A DNA stretch of 64,000 bases. Origin: Pegoplata infirma. Taxonomy: Eukaryota > Arthropoda > Insecta > Diptera > Anthomyiidae. The stretch covers positions 21,536,642 through 21,600,641 of the forward strand of contig OY992537.1 of NCBI GenBank assembly GCA_963921195.1, read 5' to 3'. Under the pieces are notes generated by a model. That model had not been told where the DNA came from and searched no databases. It saw nothing but the letters and a program-made list of their open reading frames with translations. A program made the translations under genes and the position numbers. Shown one piece after another: positions 1 to 10,955 of this stretch; the stretch's first letter is position 1; every line of letters begins with the position of its first letter.

Positions 1-1430
1 AGGGAGCCGCACCATTTTTTTTGGTTGTCGTATGTCGAAATTCAATACCTTTGACTTTTCATAAAGAGCTCACATTGATTTAACGGGAGATACTAGTTGA
101 GGAACCTTATTACTGTCCCGCGGTATCACCCAATTACTGTCCGGCCTAAGAATAATCAGAGATGGACACATGACTGGACGTGAGAGAGAGATTTTGACTT
201 CTGTTAATCAAAAGCGCACAAGTGAGCTGTTATGGCTTCTAAGAGGAGATGTTTCGACGGTAATTGCTGTAATTACTGGACACTTCTTATAGGAAAGTAA
301 GGAGGAGTTTTAAACTATCGAATACTTTATCTGTCCTTTCTGGTCAGAGACTTTCTTCACTGGAATCTAGGGAGCCGCACGATCTTTCTGCCCTTCGGAT
401 GTCAAAATTCAATATCTTAGGAGTTTTATTTGGAGCTCACAATGATTTAACGGCAAGAACTAGTTGGGGAACTCTATTACTGTCTCATGGTATCACCCAA
501 TTACTGTGCCGAGGAAGACTAACAAGAGTTAGGCACGTGGGTGAACGTGAGAGATTTGTCTTTGTCTTAATCAAAAGCGTACAAGTGAGCTGCTAGTGCT
601 TCCAAATGAAGAGATTTCGACAGTGGTTACTTTTTTTACCGGACTGTCTTTGTCGGAGTATCATGGATGAGGAATAGTTCGAATTGTCAAAGACTTTGCC
701 AGCCCTTTCTGATCGGATGCTTGCTTTACTGGGAGCCGTACGATCATTCTCATTTGTCGAATTCAATATCTCATAAGTTTCGTAAGGATGTCACATTGGT
801 TTAAAGGTAGATAAAAGTAGGGTAACCACATAAATTTCGCGTGGTATCATCCTATTCAGTCCCAAGTGAAACTAATCTGAGATGAAGCACATAAGTTGAC
901 GTGTGCTGCTATCGCTTCCAAGAGCAGAGATTTCGACTTTCAAGTCGGAGACTTGCTTCACTTGTATCTAGAGAGCCTTACGATCTTTCTGATTTGTCGG
1001 ATGACATTGATTTAACGGCAGAGAATAGTTGGAGAACTTCGTTAGTGTTCCGTGGTATAAACCCATTACTGTCCCGAGTGAGACTAATCAGATGTGGACA
1101 TATTAATGGACGTTATTTGACCTTCTTTTAATCAAAAGCGTTTAAGAGAACTGCTGCGATAGCAGAATTCGATGGTGGTTGTAATTTTCGAACACTGCTT
1201 TATATGACTTCTGTCGGAGTAGCATGTATGAGGGAAAGTTACTTACTATCGAACTCTTTATCTGCTCTTTCTTGTCATAGACATGCATCACTGGGATTTA
1301 GGAAGCCGCACCATCTTTCTGATTTGCCAGATGTCAAAATTCAAGATCTTAGAAGTTTCATAATGAGCTCACATAGGTTTAACGGCAATGACTAATAGGA
1401 GAACTCCATTACTGTCCTGTGGTATTACAA
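1..1430 (+). repeat. Tandem 3'-end fragments of a non-LTR retroelement
   Basis: About five diverged, head-to-tail units. The anchor (G)GAGCCGCAC-like recurs near 3, 371, 729, 970 and 1302. A GAGCTCACA-like anchor follows about 60 bases later, and AATCAAAAGCG recurs near 206, 570 and 1128. Spacing is about 360 bases except for one shortened unit. Reverse-complementing 2700-2980 gives the same series of motifs, and there they lie just downstream of a recognisable RNase H and zinc-knuckle region, so the array is best read as repeated C-terminal/3'UTR pieces of one LOA/I-like element. No long reading frame survives. Short open frames inside it are accidental. Confidence 0.6.
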
Positions 1431-2540
1431 CGGATATAGGAGTGCTATGTGTGCTGACGTTAACCCTAACCTGACAGAACTTAATAATGGGTCAGCCCTA
1501 TATACATAATCAAAAAATACTATCACGGTGCCCTCAATTTAAGGTTACATCGTTTCCGTCGCGAAGCGTGTTACATTTTTGTCAGCGGTCATTTTCTTAT
1601 TCGGCTTTGATAATTCTTTCACAAGGCATTTAATCATTTTAATCATATATCGCACCTTATTTATTGAACATTTTAAAGAGATTTCGGTACTTTGAATTTT
1701 CATTTGTGGATAAGCGTGGTTGTTTTAAGCTCTTCTGTAAAGAAAAACTAAAAAAATAAGATGGGTAAATGATAGCGAAGACAGTATACAAGTTCAGCCT
1801 TAGCCAAAGCTAGTTTTTTTCATTGTAGAAATTATTTCAAAAAGCCTTGGGTTGCGAAAGTGCTAATTTGAATTATTAATAAGCAGACAAGTTTTTTTTT
1901 CTGTAATTTGTATATATAAATATTTGCAAAAATATAAAAAGGATGAATAACAAATACAAATTAAAAAAAAAAAACTTTTAATCAAGATTTTTGCAAAAAA
2001 AACTATTGAAGAGTTTTTTTAAAGTTTCCACAATTTCAACTCGAGGGCGGCAATTGTTGGAAAACAACTTTTTTGAAACTAATCATGCGGTGAGATTTAA
2101 AACTTAACGAAAATTTAGCAAAGTATTTTATTTTTTAAGGCAAAAAGTAACAACTCCTTACTAGCATTTCATTCAGTTTCATTCACGTTAGTTTGATGTC
2201 GGTGTAGATGGTGTTCGTCGGTGTGTAATGCCAAAGTGTTGCATTGTGTTGTTCACTTTTGGTTGGTTGGCTGTCTGTTTGTTTCTGTTTGGGGTCTGCG
2301 GTGTTGTTATTTTTTTTTTTTGCCATTCATTGATTTAAGCTGGTTGTCGATAAGCAACGCATTAAAAATCCATAAATCAATGCGATAAACATGATTTGCT
2401 GCATGTTTTATTGACTATTGTCTGTGCACCAAAACCAAAACCAACCAAACAAATGTAGAGAATTACAAGTACCAGAGAGGCGGTCGTTATATGTACTGCA
2501 TCTATTCAGGTGTACTTGTACAATAGGGTGGCTCAATTTT
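1431..2540. other. AT-rich spacer, no gene seen
   Basis: No recognisable coding, RNA or element end. A short TTAACCCTAACC near 1464 is isolated. Poly-A/T runs occur near 1890-2030 and 2310. Confidence 0.5.
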
Positions 2541-2665
2541 TCCATTGTGATACCACGGGACCGTAATGGGGTTTCCATACTAGTCCCAGCCTTTGTGTCC
2601 CAGCATTGTGATACCAGCATTGTGATACCACGGCATTGTGATACCACGCATTGTGATACCAAGAG
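2541..2665 (-). repeat. Short terminal duplications at retroelement 3' end
   Basis: CATTGTGATACCA recurs at about 2543, 2603, 2618, 2634 and 2649, spaced 14-17 bases apart after the first. On the minus strand this is the extreme 3' end of the element annotated next. Short tandem 3' tails are common in the I/LOA-type non-LTR groups. Confidence 0.5.
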
Positions 2666-3330
2666 ACGGTAATGGGGTTCCCCTACTAGTTCCTGCCGTC
2701 AAACCAATTTGAACTTCTTAGGAAATTTTAAGATATAAAATTTTTTCATCCGTCAAATCATAGAGACCAGAAAGTTTCGGGCAATGACAGATAAAGTGTT
2801 CGATAGTTCCCAACTCCTCCTCATCTATGCAACCCCTTCAAAAGTCATTTGACTGCTTATATCTCCTCTTGGAAGCAATATCAGCTCACTTTTTTGCTTC
2901 TGATTAAGAAAATGCTAAATCTGTCGTAAGTCTCACACGTCCATCAATATGTGCCCATCTCTGATTAGTCTCCGTCACGGAACAAAGCAGTATATTGGGC
3001 TTGCAAGTTTCTAGAGGCATACCAACGCATTTATTTCTGTTATAACCCGTAAGGTAGTTCCCAGTCTTGCAAGCTCATCGGCCTTGCAATTTCCTGAAAT
3101 GTCTCTGTGCCCTGTGACCCATATGAGTCCACTGTCAAATTGCTTGGCCATCTCATTTAAAGACGTGCAGATTGTTTTCAGAAACATTGATTCCAGCGGC
3201 TTGAGTGTCAGAATAGATGTTGACTGTGGTTGTTAAAAAGACATTGAAACTCAACCAGTTAGCCACTTCCTTTATTGCTAGCAACTCTGTCACTGCAATG
3301 ATCTGGCAATCTTCGAGCCAGGCTCAACCC
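2665..3330 (-). pseudogene. Non-LTR retroelement 3' end: RNase H and HxxCxC knuckle remains
   Basis: Read on the minus strand, about 3330-3190 encodes a stretch containing AVTELLAIKEVANWLSFN and NIYSDTQAA, which matches the RNase H fold of LOA/I-type retroelements (TELLAI, then the YSDxQAA strand). After a frame change, about 3150-3040 gives WVTGHRDISGNCKADELAR, the HRDxxGNxxADELAR C-terminal RNase H motif. Downstream, about 2835-2770 reads as GCIDEEELGTIEHFICHCP, the usual C-terminal HxxCxC knuckle. A stop near 3010 and at least one frameshift show it is dead. The reverse transcriptase and endonuclease are absent upstream, so the copy is 5' truncated near 3334, next to a T run. It shares its 3' region with the tandem units at the start of the window, in opposite orientation. 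Confidence 0.75.
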
Positions 3331-3333
3331 AAG

Positions 3334-3357
<24 letters not shown>
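3334..3357. repeat. Homopolymer T24
   Basis: An uninterrupted run of 24 T at the 5' break of the retroelement remnant. It may be the junction with a poly-A-tailed insertion. Confidence 0.9.
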
Positions 3358-3365
<8 letters not shown>

Positions 3366-3670
3366 CAACACTCAGGCAATGCTGCCTATCAATTACTAAT
3401 GTAACCGTGATGTTTCTTTCGGAAAGGGGATAGAAGAGAGATGAACGATTTGAAAGATAGAAGGGCTTCAGTATGGCAACACTGTAATTGTGCGTGTTAA
3501 TAATTTTGAGTACAGTTGTTGCATCGCCATCTGTTATTGATCTGGCGTATTATTTTTGAAGCTGTGTTTAATAGCCATTATTTTATTATTTTACTTCGTT
3601 GACGTTTTAGTGCTATTTATCAACGAAGGAGGGTGCTGCGATAAATATTAGTTATAAATAGAAACTAATA

Positions 3671-3741
3671 AATATCCGGGAATCGAACCCAGGCTTCATG
3701 GCTAGTAGTCCAACGCGCTAACCACTAAGCCACAGCACCCA
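3671..3741 (-). repeat. tRNA-like sequence (SINE head or tRNA pseudogene)
   Basis: The minus strand holds a Pol III A-box-like TGGCTTAGTGGTTAGCGCG and a B-box GGTTCGATTCCC. The T arm pairs perfectly (CTGGG/CCCGG around TTCGATT). The acceptor ends do not pair (GGGTGCT against ATATTT), so a working tRNA is unlikely. A hairpin-forming AT segment (ATAAATATTAGTT / AACTAATAAATAT) lies next to it at 3643-3675. The surrounding 3358-4130 holds no other recognisable feature. Confidence 0.6.
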
Positions 3742-4132
3742 CATCTATCTTCCGAATAGAGTCCACTTCGTATAGCTTCGATCCATCTATTTACGGAGGC
3801 TTCACTACCCGAAATTCCCCTTATCCAAGACTGCCTGGATGGTATAACCGGTTTTTTGTACTTGTTTAAGTCAAATAAAACATTTTAATTTTAGAAGCTG
3901 GTCAGAGTCCAACATTTCAATTCCGTGGTCTAGAAAATGCCATTTTTATATAAAAAAATTAAACTTCATGTCTAAAGTACAAAAATCATAATAAAAGAAT
4001 TTTTTATCACTTATCGCATCTGGAAAAGTGTCCTCCAACGTCCAATGTATAAAATCCTGTTTTTCGAAATCTCAATTTGAAGTCTCATAAGCTCTGACTG
4101 GAAAGTGTTAAAATTCGATCAGAAATTAAACT

Positions 4133-4752
4133 CAACAAGTAAAAAAGTTAAGTTCAGCCTTGCCGAATGTAGTGATACCTTCCACAATTTCTTAAAGATT
4201 ATTGCGAAAACTTTATTTAAAAGGAAATTACTTTTGAAAAAAATGTTTTTGGTTTGAAAAAAAAATTCCGCAAAAAAAAAAATTTTTGGTAAAAATCCTC
4301 GATTTTTTTCTTTTTTTGTCAAAAAATATGTTCGTACTTGTTTAAATACCATTTGGTGTTCAATTATGTTCACATGAGTCAACCAGCAGCCGAATTAAAG
4401 CATTTTGTATTTCTAGGTTATATTGAATGTACTAAAATTTTTGAGGTGTCCTTACATTTTCGTTCATAACTTTTGATCCGCTAAACCGATATCGCTCAAA
4501 TACAATACCAAACTTCTCGGGAGAACTTCCAATATATATTTTAAGTTTCAGTCATCTCCGTATAATATTTTGGACGAGATCACCATTTCCACAGACAGAC
4601 AAACAGACGGACATCGCTATAGAATGTCTTAAAATCGATCGGGGATCATGAATATATATACTTTATGGGGTCCCAGACCGATATTTTGATGAGTTACAAA
4701 CGGAATGACAAACTTATATATACCCTCTATCACTAGAGTGGAGGGTATAAAA
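4133..4752 (+). mobile_element. TATACCC-family interspersed element, full-length
   Basis: It begins with AACAAGTAAAAAAGTTAAG and a diverged TTCAGCCTTGCCGAA motif, and ends with TATACCCTCTATCACTAGAG followed by GGAGGGTATAAAA. The conserved 3' third carries CGGACATCGCTA, ATCGATCGGGGATCATGAAT, TATACTTTATGGGGTC and GGAATGACAAACTTATATA. It is non-coding, and the reading frames in it are AT-rich accidents. It is the reference copy for the family members listed below. The mode of transposition is unknown to me. Confidence 0.65.
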
Positions 4753-4759
4753 ATAAAGC

Positions 4760-5523
4760 CACCCTACACAGTATACTGTGTGCATTTAAAATGTTCCGTA
4801 AATATTAGTGGGAAGTTGTGTGTGGATTGAAGATATTTGGCACATTTACCATAGATGTCTTAGATGCAATCATTGGATTTTTTGTGTTTCTTTTATTATT
4901 GCTAATGTTTAAGTGTAGAAAATTTAAGATCACGACTTGTGTAAATATATGTTTTTTTTTTCTTTTATTAAACACTTTTATAGCATGTAATAGGGAACGG
5001 TGATGGTGTTTGAAAAATTATGATCTAAAATAACTAAAAAAAACAAAAATTAGAAAAATCAATGTTAAGTTTAACTAGTAAGAATGTTTTATTGGAGGTA
5101 TCCAATCGAAAACATTGTCTATAAACCTCTTCAGAATTTTCGGAATTTTTTAAATTTCAACAGACAGCCAGACATCGGCGCTAAATCAATCAAAAATATT
5201 TTTGAGTTGAGTGGGAGAACATTTTTTACTTCGAACAAAAAAAAGTAATCAATTCACCATTGTCGGACGAGCACAAACATGAATACTCTTTTTTGCAAAA
5301 AAAATGACGGGAAGCGATAAAATAATTAAATTTAGTAGTTTAACAAATGCATTTAAAGTTTACAGATAACACATTTATATTCATTATTGCTCAAACTGGG
5401 CTTTTTTGAAAATTAAAGAGACAAGCTTATACTATCGAAAAATGTAAACCCAAAAAAAAGTTGTAAATGACAATCTTCCTCAAAAGGACGTTTGTTTTTC
5501 GTATACAAAGAAAAGTCTCAGAC
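4760..5523. other. AT-rich spacer, no gene seen
   Basis: Only A/T runs and weak similarity to repeat interiors. A 61-codon hydrophobic reading frame at 4818-5003 has no start context or recognisable motif and is not called. Confidence 0.5.
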
Positions 5524-5525
5524 TA

Positions 5526-6606
5526 CACTGAAAAAAAAGACATAACTAAATTTAAGGAAAAAATGTCTTTGAAAATTTATCATGAATTTTCCTAAAATTT
5601 AGTTAAATTTAACTTAAAAATGAGAAATTTTCTTAACTATGAGGAAAAAATTTTAGTTCATTTACTTATAATTAGTTCATAGTTTTCTTTAAATGGATTT
5701 TTTAAATATTAGGAAAAAAATTCTTACTGCCAAAGAAATTTTCCACAAATCTAAGAATCGTATCTTTATTTTTAAGATATATTTCTTAAAAAACAATTTA
5801 GTTCAAGTTTAGTTAAAATTTACTAAAAAAAACATCATCGTATTTCTCTTCTTTGAATTGAGGGAGTGTACTTCTTAGAATTTAGTTAATGACTTCTGAG
5901 AATTTAGTAAATAACTTCTTAGAATTAAGTTAAAAATTCAAAATGGCGATATCTCGAAAACTAAGCTAGATAGAGCGAAACGGATGAAATTTTCAAAAGA
6001 AAGACTACAAAGAAAAATATGGAATAGCCTAGCTCTGCATATCTGTCGGGGTCTCAAGACCCTAATTTTAGATCTAAAATTTGAAATTCCCGAGATTTTA
6101 TTTATGCACATATCTCGGTAAATACTGCCAACACGAGAAAAGGTCCGACGGCATTTTTGTAGCTCTTGACTCGTAGAACACTTCCGCAAAATACCCGAAA
6201 GCCCTCCGATTAATAGTTTTTGAGTTATCTGGTTTTTAAGATTCTCAAGACCCTATCAGGCCCCTTATTACCGTATCTCAAAAACTAAGCAAGTTAGAGC
6301 GAAACGGACACAAGTTTTGGTTCAAAATCTATGGGGACCCTTAAAGGACCCAACGGGGTCTCGAGTTAAATGGGGTCCGAACCCATGGGTCCAGGGTCTA
6401 GACCCAATCTATTTCTAAAATGTGAAGTATAATTTTTCCCATTTTCTAGTTAAAATTGGCTTAAAATTAAATAACTTTATTTTCCTTATTTTTGGGAAAA
6501 TTATGAACTAAAAACAAGAAAAAAAATCTTTGGAGCCAAATCATTCCCTCTTTTTCTCAAAATTTAGTTAATTTTCCCAGATTTTAGTTCACTTTTTTTT
6601 TGAGTG
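5526..6606. mobile_element. TIR element, CACTGAAAAAAAA tip, TA-flanked
   Basis: The left tip CACTGAAAAAAAA and the right tip TTTTTTTTTGAGTG are inverted repeats, directly flanked by TA at 5524-5525 and 6607-6608, as a Tc1/mariner-type target duplication would be. The interior has two related blocks (near 5943 and 6265) with CTCGAAAACTAAGC / CTCAAAAACTAAGC followed by AGAGCGAAACGGA. No transposase frame is present, so it is non-autonomous, about 1.08 kb. Confidence 0.6.
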
Positions 6607-6677
6607 TAGTTTCTAACACATTTATCGCTTAAAAAAGCTTAAATCTGAGAATTTTTTAATAGAATAAATTCTTTCTA

Positions 6678-7214
6678 CTAACAAGGGAAGAATCTGAACC
6701 CTTATGAACCGATTTGGCAGAAACTTAAAATATATATAAAAGAGACGATTTTAAGGATGGAGAGTCTCGACTTATCGGCCATATCAGTGTTTAAAAAATT
6801 TCGTTGTCCCCTTATGAAACAATGAGGACTTTCGGGAAAATTTCGATAACTAACGAACTAACAGAAATATTGTCTAGCGCAAAAATATGTGTCGACTAAA
6901 ATCTAATAAAGATTATTTCGTAGGTTTAAAACTTACACATTTTCATGAAAAAATTATTTAACGAAGCCAAATTTTTACAAGGTAATGCCACCTTTGGATA
7001 GGCTTTAAAAAAACCGATCTTCTCATATGGAAGCATCATATAGTTTCTTAGAAAAAAAGGCTGAAAATCAAAAAATCAATTTTTCGCCATTTTTAGACCC
7101 ATTTTTTGAACCCTTAAATTCCCGATATTTCCGATAAGCCGAGACAACCCATTCTTAGAATTTTTAAGTTTCATACAAATCGGTTCATAAGGGTTGAGAT
7201 ACATCCCTTGTTAG
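6678..7214. mobile_element. TIR element, CTAACAAGGGA tips
   Basis: The left arm CTAACAAGGGAAGAATCTGA and the right arm (ending CATCCCTTGTTAG) are inverted repeats over about 55 bases, including the shared AACCCTTATGAACCGATTTG. The element is 537 bp and non-coding. Its tip matches the element at 38864-39376 and the fragment near 24300, which defines a small family. No clear target duplication. Confidence 0.6.
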
Positions 7215-8045
7215 AAAATGTCAGATTCTAAGACATTTTTCGTTAAGAATTTCGTAAGGAATTGCTTTTTCTATCCCGGTGAAAAATGTGCATATATGGA
7301 TACATATATGTAAATATATGGATGCATATATGTAAATATATGAGCATATATGGTCATTAGGGTGGGGCGATTTGAACGTCTTAATGGGCGCTTCGCGTTT
7401 CTGATTCTTGGGATTGTACTGAGCAAAAAAGTCAACTAGACCATACGTCTACGGTGAAAATCGAGCCTCCCGATTTTGACTTGAAGTTTTTTCTCAGACT
7501 TTATTTTTTTGGAAAATTTGCAAATTTTCTTGGGCTCATATTTCGTAAACTATTTGAAATTTTGAATTATTTTCAAAAGTAAAGTTGTATTTGTCTCGGG
7601 CTACAATTTCTCTGAACATATTACTTAGAAAAAACTTCGTTTTCATGGTCAAAAAGTCGAAAATGTAGAAAATTCACCACTTTTTGTAATTTTTTTTGGA
7701 TATTTTGGCCTATAACAGCCAAACCATTGAGATTTTCGATCCAATATTCAGACAAAAATTGTAGCCAAGACAATAGTTAAGAACTCTCTAGTACATTGCA
7801 AAAGCATTGGAACGCTCCTTCAGGCAGTTTTGGCCTTGTGAAAGTGCCATTTTTAGTTGTTCATAGCGCAAAATTATAAAAATGTTCTATTTCTTATTTT
7901 TTCCACTATTTTTATCCAAAAATATAATGTTTTTTTTTTGTTTTGTTCAATATTTATTTTGAAAATTCATTTAAAGTAAAAAGTAATTGTATTGGTAGAG
8001 GCAAGGTATGAATCAAGAAGAATTCCAATTTAGTGTATTTTTCAT

Positions 8046-8345
8046 TCAAAGATTGCCTTCCAAATCTTTTCGAGATTCCATACGAGGCGCTTTCTTTCGG
8101 TCTTCAGATACAGATGCCATTATACCTTCACGGTTTTTGTCGATTGAGCGCTTAGCAACACTAGCTAGTAGCTGGACATGACGCTCCGTACCTTGAATAT
8201 GACAAGGTATTAGTGGGTCTGGAAATGGTGGATCTTCATCATCTACACATTCATACGGAATTTTCCTGGTAAATGACCTTAGTAGCACACTAAATTTTAG
8301 AACCTCTATAACTAAATTTTGCGTGGAAAATTTCCAAATTTTATT
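8046..8345 (-). pseudogene. C-terminal coding remnant, conserved uncharacterised family
   Basis: An open minus-strand frame runs from about 8345 to a TGA at 8046. Its last 80 codons (from a GTG at 8288, which need not be a true start) include DDEDPPFPDPLIPCHIQGTE, then RHVQLLASVAKRSIDKNREG and ending KAPRMESRKDLEGNL. From memory, the spacing PCHxQxxER, then a V-x-L core, then RxGxI and RK-x-x-P near the C terminus, resembles the tail of an uncharacterised protein family repeated through arthropod genomes (PCHTQAVER type). I do not know its function. It lies in the loop of a hAT-like foldback, so it may be the last exon of that element's own gene or captured cargo. No upstream exon is recognisable. 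Confidence 0.45.
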
Positions 8346-8538
8346 TTATGTAAGATATTGGATAGTTCTTACGAGTGTACTGATCATTTCATAGTTATAT
8401 GAGCAGTATTTGCTGATTTATTTGAGCCTTCACTAAGTCTTAGTAACACCTCAAGAATATTAGTAATATTCTTGAGCTGATATTAAAGACTGGCGCTCTC
8501 TAGGAGCCAGTAGAAGAACTAAATTTGTTTTATCTCTA

Positions 8539-8977
8539 CACCCAGAAAAGTTTTACAGTAACTTTTTTACGGTTATTCAAAAAGTTTTTAGTTAAAGTTG
8601 TTTTAAACGTTTTATCGTTTGTTTTTCAAGGAAAATAAAATATTGAATGATTTATACAGTTGTAAAAACAATAAACTAGAAAGTTACGGAAAAATATTTT
8701 TATCAGTTAAATTATTTGTGACTGATTATACCGTATAATTTTACAGAAGAACGGTTTTTGCAGTTTGTTATTTAAAAAATTTAATTTTTACTCCACAAAA
8801 TGAAAAATTGTAAACAGTTAAAATAACTGAAATATCGTTTGTTTTTACCAAATGTCTAGTCATTTATTAACGTTTAAAAATAACTGAAAAGTCTGTTGTT
8901 TCAAATGAAATATAAGTAGTCCGTTTTTTAAAAGGAAAAACGATTGTTTTAAAAAATATTACAAAATATTTTTAGTG
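8539..8977. mobile_element. Probable TA-flanked TIR element inside the hAT loop
   Basis: The left end CACCCAGAAAAG and right end TTTTTAGTG are each next to TA (8537-8538, 8978-8979). The interior is made of GTTTTTA/AACTG-rich segments in both orientations. The tips are only weakly inverted, so this call is tentative. Confidence 0.35.
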
Positions 8978-9697
8978 TATATTATAAAGTCTCTGGTGAT
9001 CGTTTACAATAAACTAACAAAAATGCGTTAAATGAACTTAAAACAATACAAGAATAAAAAATAAGAAATAAAATAAATAGAATAAAATAAATAAATAGAA
9101 TAAAAATATGAAATAGAACATTTTTATGATTTTGCGCTATGAACAACTGAAAATGGTAATTTATCAATATTTTCACAAAAAATTTGCACTTTCACAAGGC
9201 CAAAACTGCCTGAAGGAGCGTTCCAATGCTTTTGCGATGTACTAGAGAGTTCTTAACTATTGTCTTGGCTACAATTTTTGTCTTAGTGTTGGATCGAAAA
9301 TCTCAATGGTTTGGCTGTTATAAGCCAAAATATTCAAAAAAAATTACAAAAAGTGGTGAATTTTCCACATTTTCGACTTTTTGACCATGAAAACGAAGTT
9401 GTTTCTAAGTAATATGTTCAGAGAAATAGCTACAACTTTACTTTTGAAAATAGTTCAAAATTTCAAATAGTTTACGAAATATGAGCCCAAGAAAATTTGC
9501 AAATTTTCCAAAAAAATAAAGTCTGAGAAAAAACTTCAAGTCAAAATCGGGAGGCTCGATTTTCACCGTAGACATATGGTCTAGTTGACTTTTTTGCTCA
9601 GTACAATCCCAAGAATCAGAAACGCGAAGCGCCCATTAAGATTTTTTTCCTTCCTTACTAATCGCCCCACCCTAATGGTCATATATGAAATTGTATG

Positions 9698-9864
9698 CAG
9701 TCATATATGATCATATTTGCAACATATATGTCCATATACGTAAAATGATGGCATATGCCCATATATGACATATGTGGACATATATGGAGCATATATGTCA
9801 TATATGTTCATATGCCCTCATTTTACGTATATGGACATATATGTTGCAAATATGATCATATATG
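9698..9864. repeat. Long palindrome of CATATATG units
   Basis: GCAACATATATGTCCATATA followed by CGTAAAATGA on the left is mirrored by TCATTTTACGTATATGGACA and TATATGTTGCAA on the right, centred near 9783. The arms extend to about 80 bases each. It is the core of the outer CCCGGTGAAAA element. Confidence 0.7.
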
Positions 9865-9975
9865 CATTCATACAGTGTCATATATATTCATATATGCTAC
9901 ATATATGGACATACATGACGCTGTATGAACGCATATATGATCATATTTGTACCATTTTTCACCGGGATAGGAAAA

Positions 9976-10735
9976 ATGTCTCAGCATCTGAGACTTTTTT
10001 TCTATAAAAAATTTTTCAGATTTTAAGAACTTCTTCCACAGAAAAAGTCTCATATGCATTTTAAGACATTTTTTCTATAGAAAAAGTCTCAGATTCTTTG
10101 ATTTGTTTCATATAGAAAAAGTTTTAGATTCTGAGAAAATTTTTCTTTATAAAATGTCTCAGATTCTGACACCTTTTTCTTACAGAAAAAGTTTTAGATT
10201 TTGAGACATTGTTTCTATAGAAAAAGTGTAAGATTTTGAGAACTTTTTGCAATAGAAAAATTCTCAGATTCTGAGACAATTTTTATATAGAAAATACTTA
10301 GATTCTGAGAGCTTTTTCCTGTAGAAAGATTATCAGGTTCCGACACATTTTTCCTATAGAAAAAGTTTCAAATTCTGAGACCTTTTTTCTTAAGAAAAAG
10401 TCTCAGATTGTGGGATCTTTTTCCTATAGAAAATACTCAGGTTCTGAGACTTTTTTCTATAGAAAAGACTCAGGTTCTGAGGCCTTTTTCCTGTAGAAAG
10501 AGTCTCAGATTCTGAGACCTTTTTCCTATAAAAACTTCTCAGATTCGGAGACCTTTTTCCTATAGCAAAAGTCTCAGATTCTTAGACATTTTTCCTTTTG
10601 AAAAAGTCTCAGATTCATAGACATTTTTCCTTTCGAAAAAGTATCAGACTCTGTGACCTTTTCTTATTAATAAGTCTCAAATTCTGAGACTTTTTTCTAC
10701 AGAAAAAGTCTCAGATTTTGAGACTTTTTTTCCAA
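9976..10735 (+). repeat. 35-bp palindromic satellite, diverged array 1
   Basis: About 20 degenerate copies of a unit made of two palindromes, GTCTCAGATTCTGAGAC and TTTTTCTATAGAAAAA. Here the spacer typically reads CCTTTTTCC. Units differ by many substitutions and small indels, in contrast with the homogeneous array at 22.5-24.2 kb. Confidence 0.8.
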
Positions 10736-10955
10736 TACAATAGATAATTTCTGAAATACAATATATAAGATCTGAAATACAATTGATAAATTCTGAAATA
10801 CACATAATAATTTCTGAAAAACAATTGATAAATTCTGAAATACTATTTATAATAACTGAAATTCAATTGATAAGTTCGAAATACAATTGATAAATTCTGA
10901 AATACAATTGATAATTTCTGAAATACAATTGATAAATTCTGAAATACAATTTTCC
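10736..10955 (+). repeat. 20-bp tandem repeat TTCTGAAATACAATTGATAA
   Basis: About ten imperfect copies starting directly where satellite array 1 stops. The core CAATTG is itself palindromic. Confidence 0.75.

Larger units (their letters stand above)
7350..9682. mobile_element. hAT-like foldback element with 8-bp target duplication
   Basis: The element proper is 7358-9674. The left tip TAGGGTGGGGCGAT and right tip ATCGCCCCACCCTA are perfectly inverted, and the arms continue as near-perfect inverted repeats for about 490 bases (7358-7853 against 9187-9674). The flanks are the same 8 bases, ATGGTCAT, at 7350-7357 and 9675-9682. An 8-bp duplication and a TAGGG tip fitting the YARNG rule point to the hAT superfamily. 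The loop (about 1.3 kb) contains the coding remnant at 8046-8345 and a second, smaller TIR element. No full transposase is visible. Confidence 0.75.
7266..9975. mobile_element. Outer palindromic element rich in CATATATG, split by a hAT insertion
   Basis: TTCTATCCCGGTGAAAAATG at 7269-7288 is repeated in inverse orientation at 9953-9972 (CATTTTTCACCGGGATAGGA). Between them are CATATATG/TATATGTAAATATATGG repeats (7289-7349 and 9683-9952). The element at 7358-9674 sits inside and interrupts it. Without that insertion it would be a roughly 390-bp palindromic MITE. Target duplication is not clear because the tips extend into A/T runs. Confidence 0.5.

Noticed and set aside
1461..1475. TTAACCCTAACC, telomere-like
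   Set aside because: Fewer than two units, and higher flies do not use TTAGGG telomeres.
3671..3741. Functional tRNA gene
   Set aside because: The acceptor stem does not pair, although the A-box, B-box and T arm are good.
9765..10059. 80- and 63-codon frames on opposite strands
   Set aside because: They consist of CATATATG palindromes and satellite, with no independent support.
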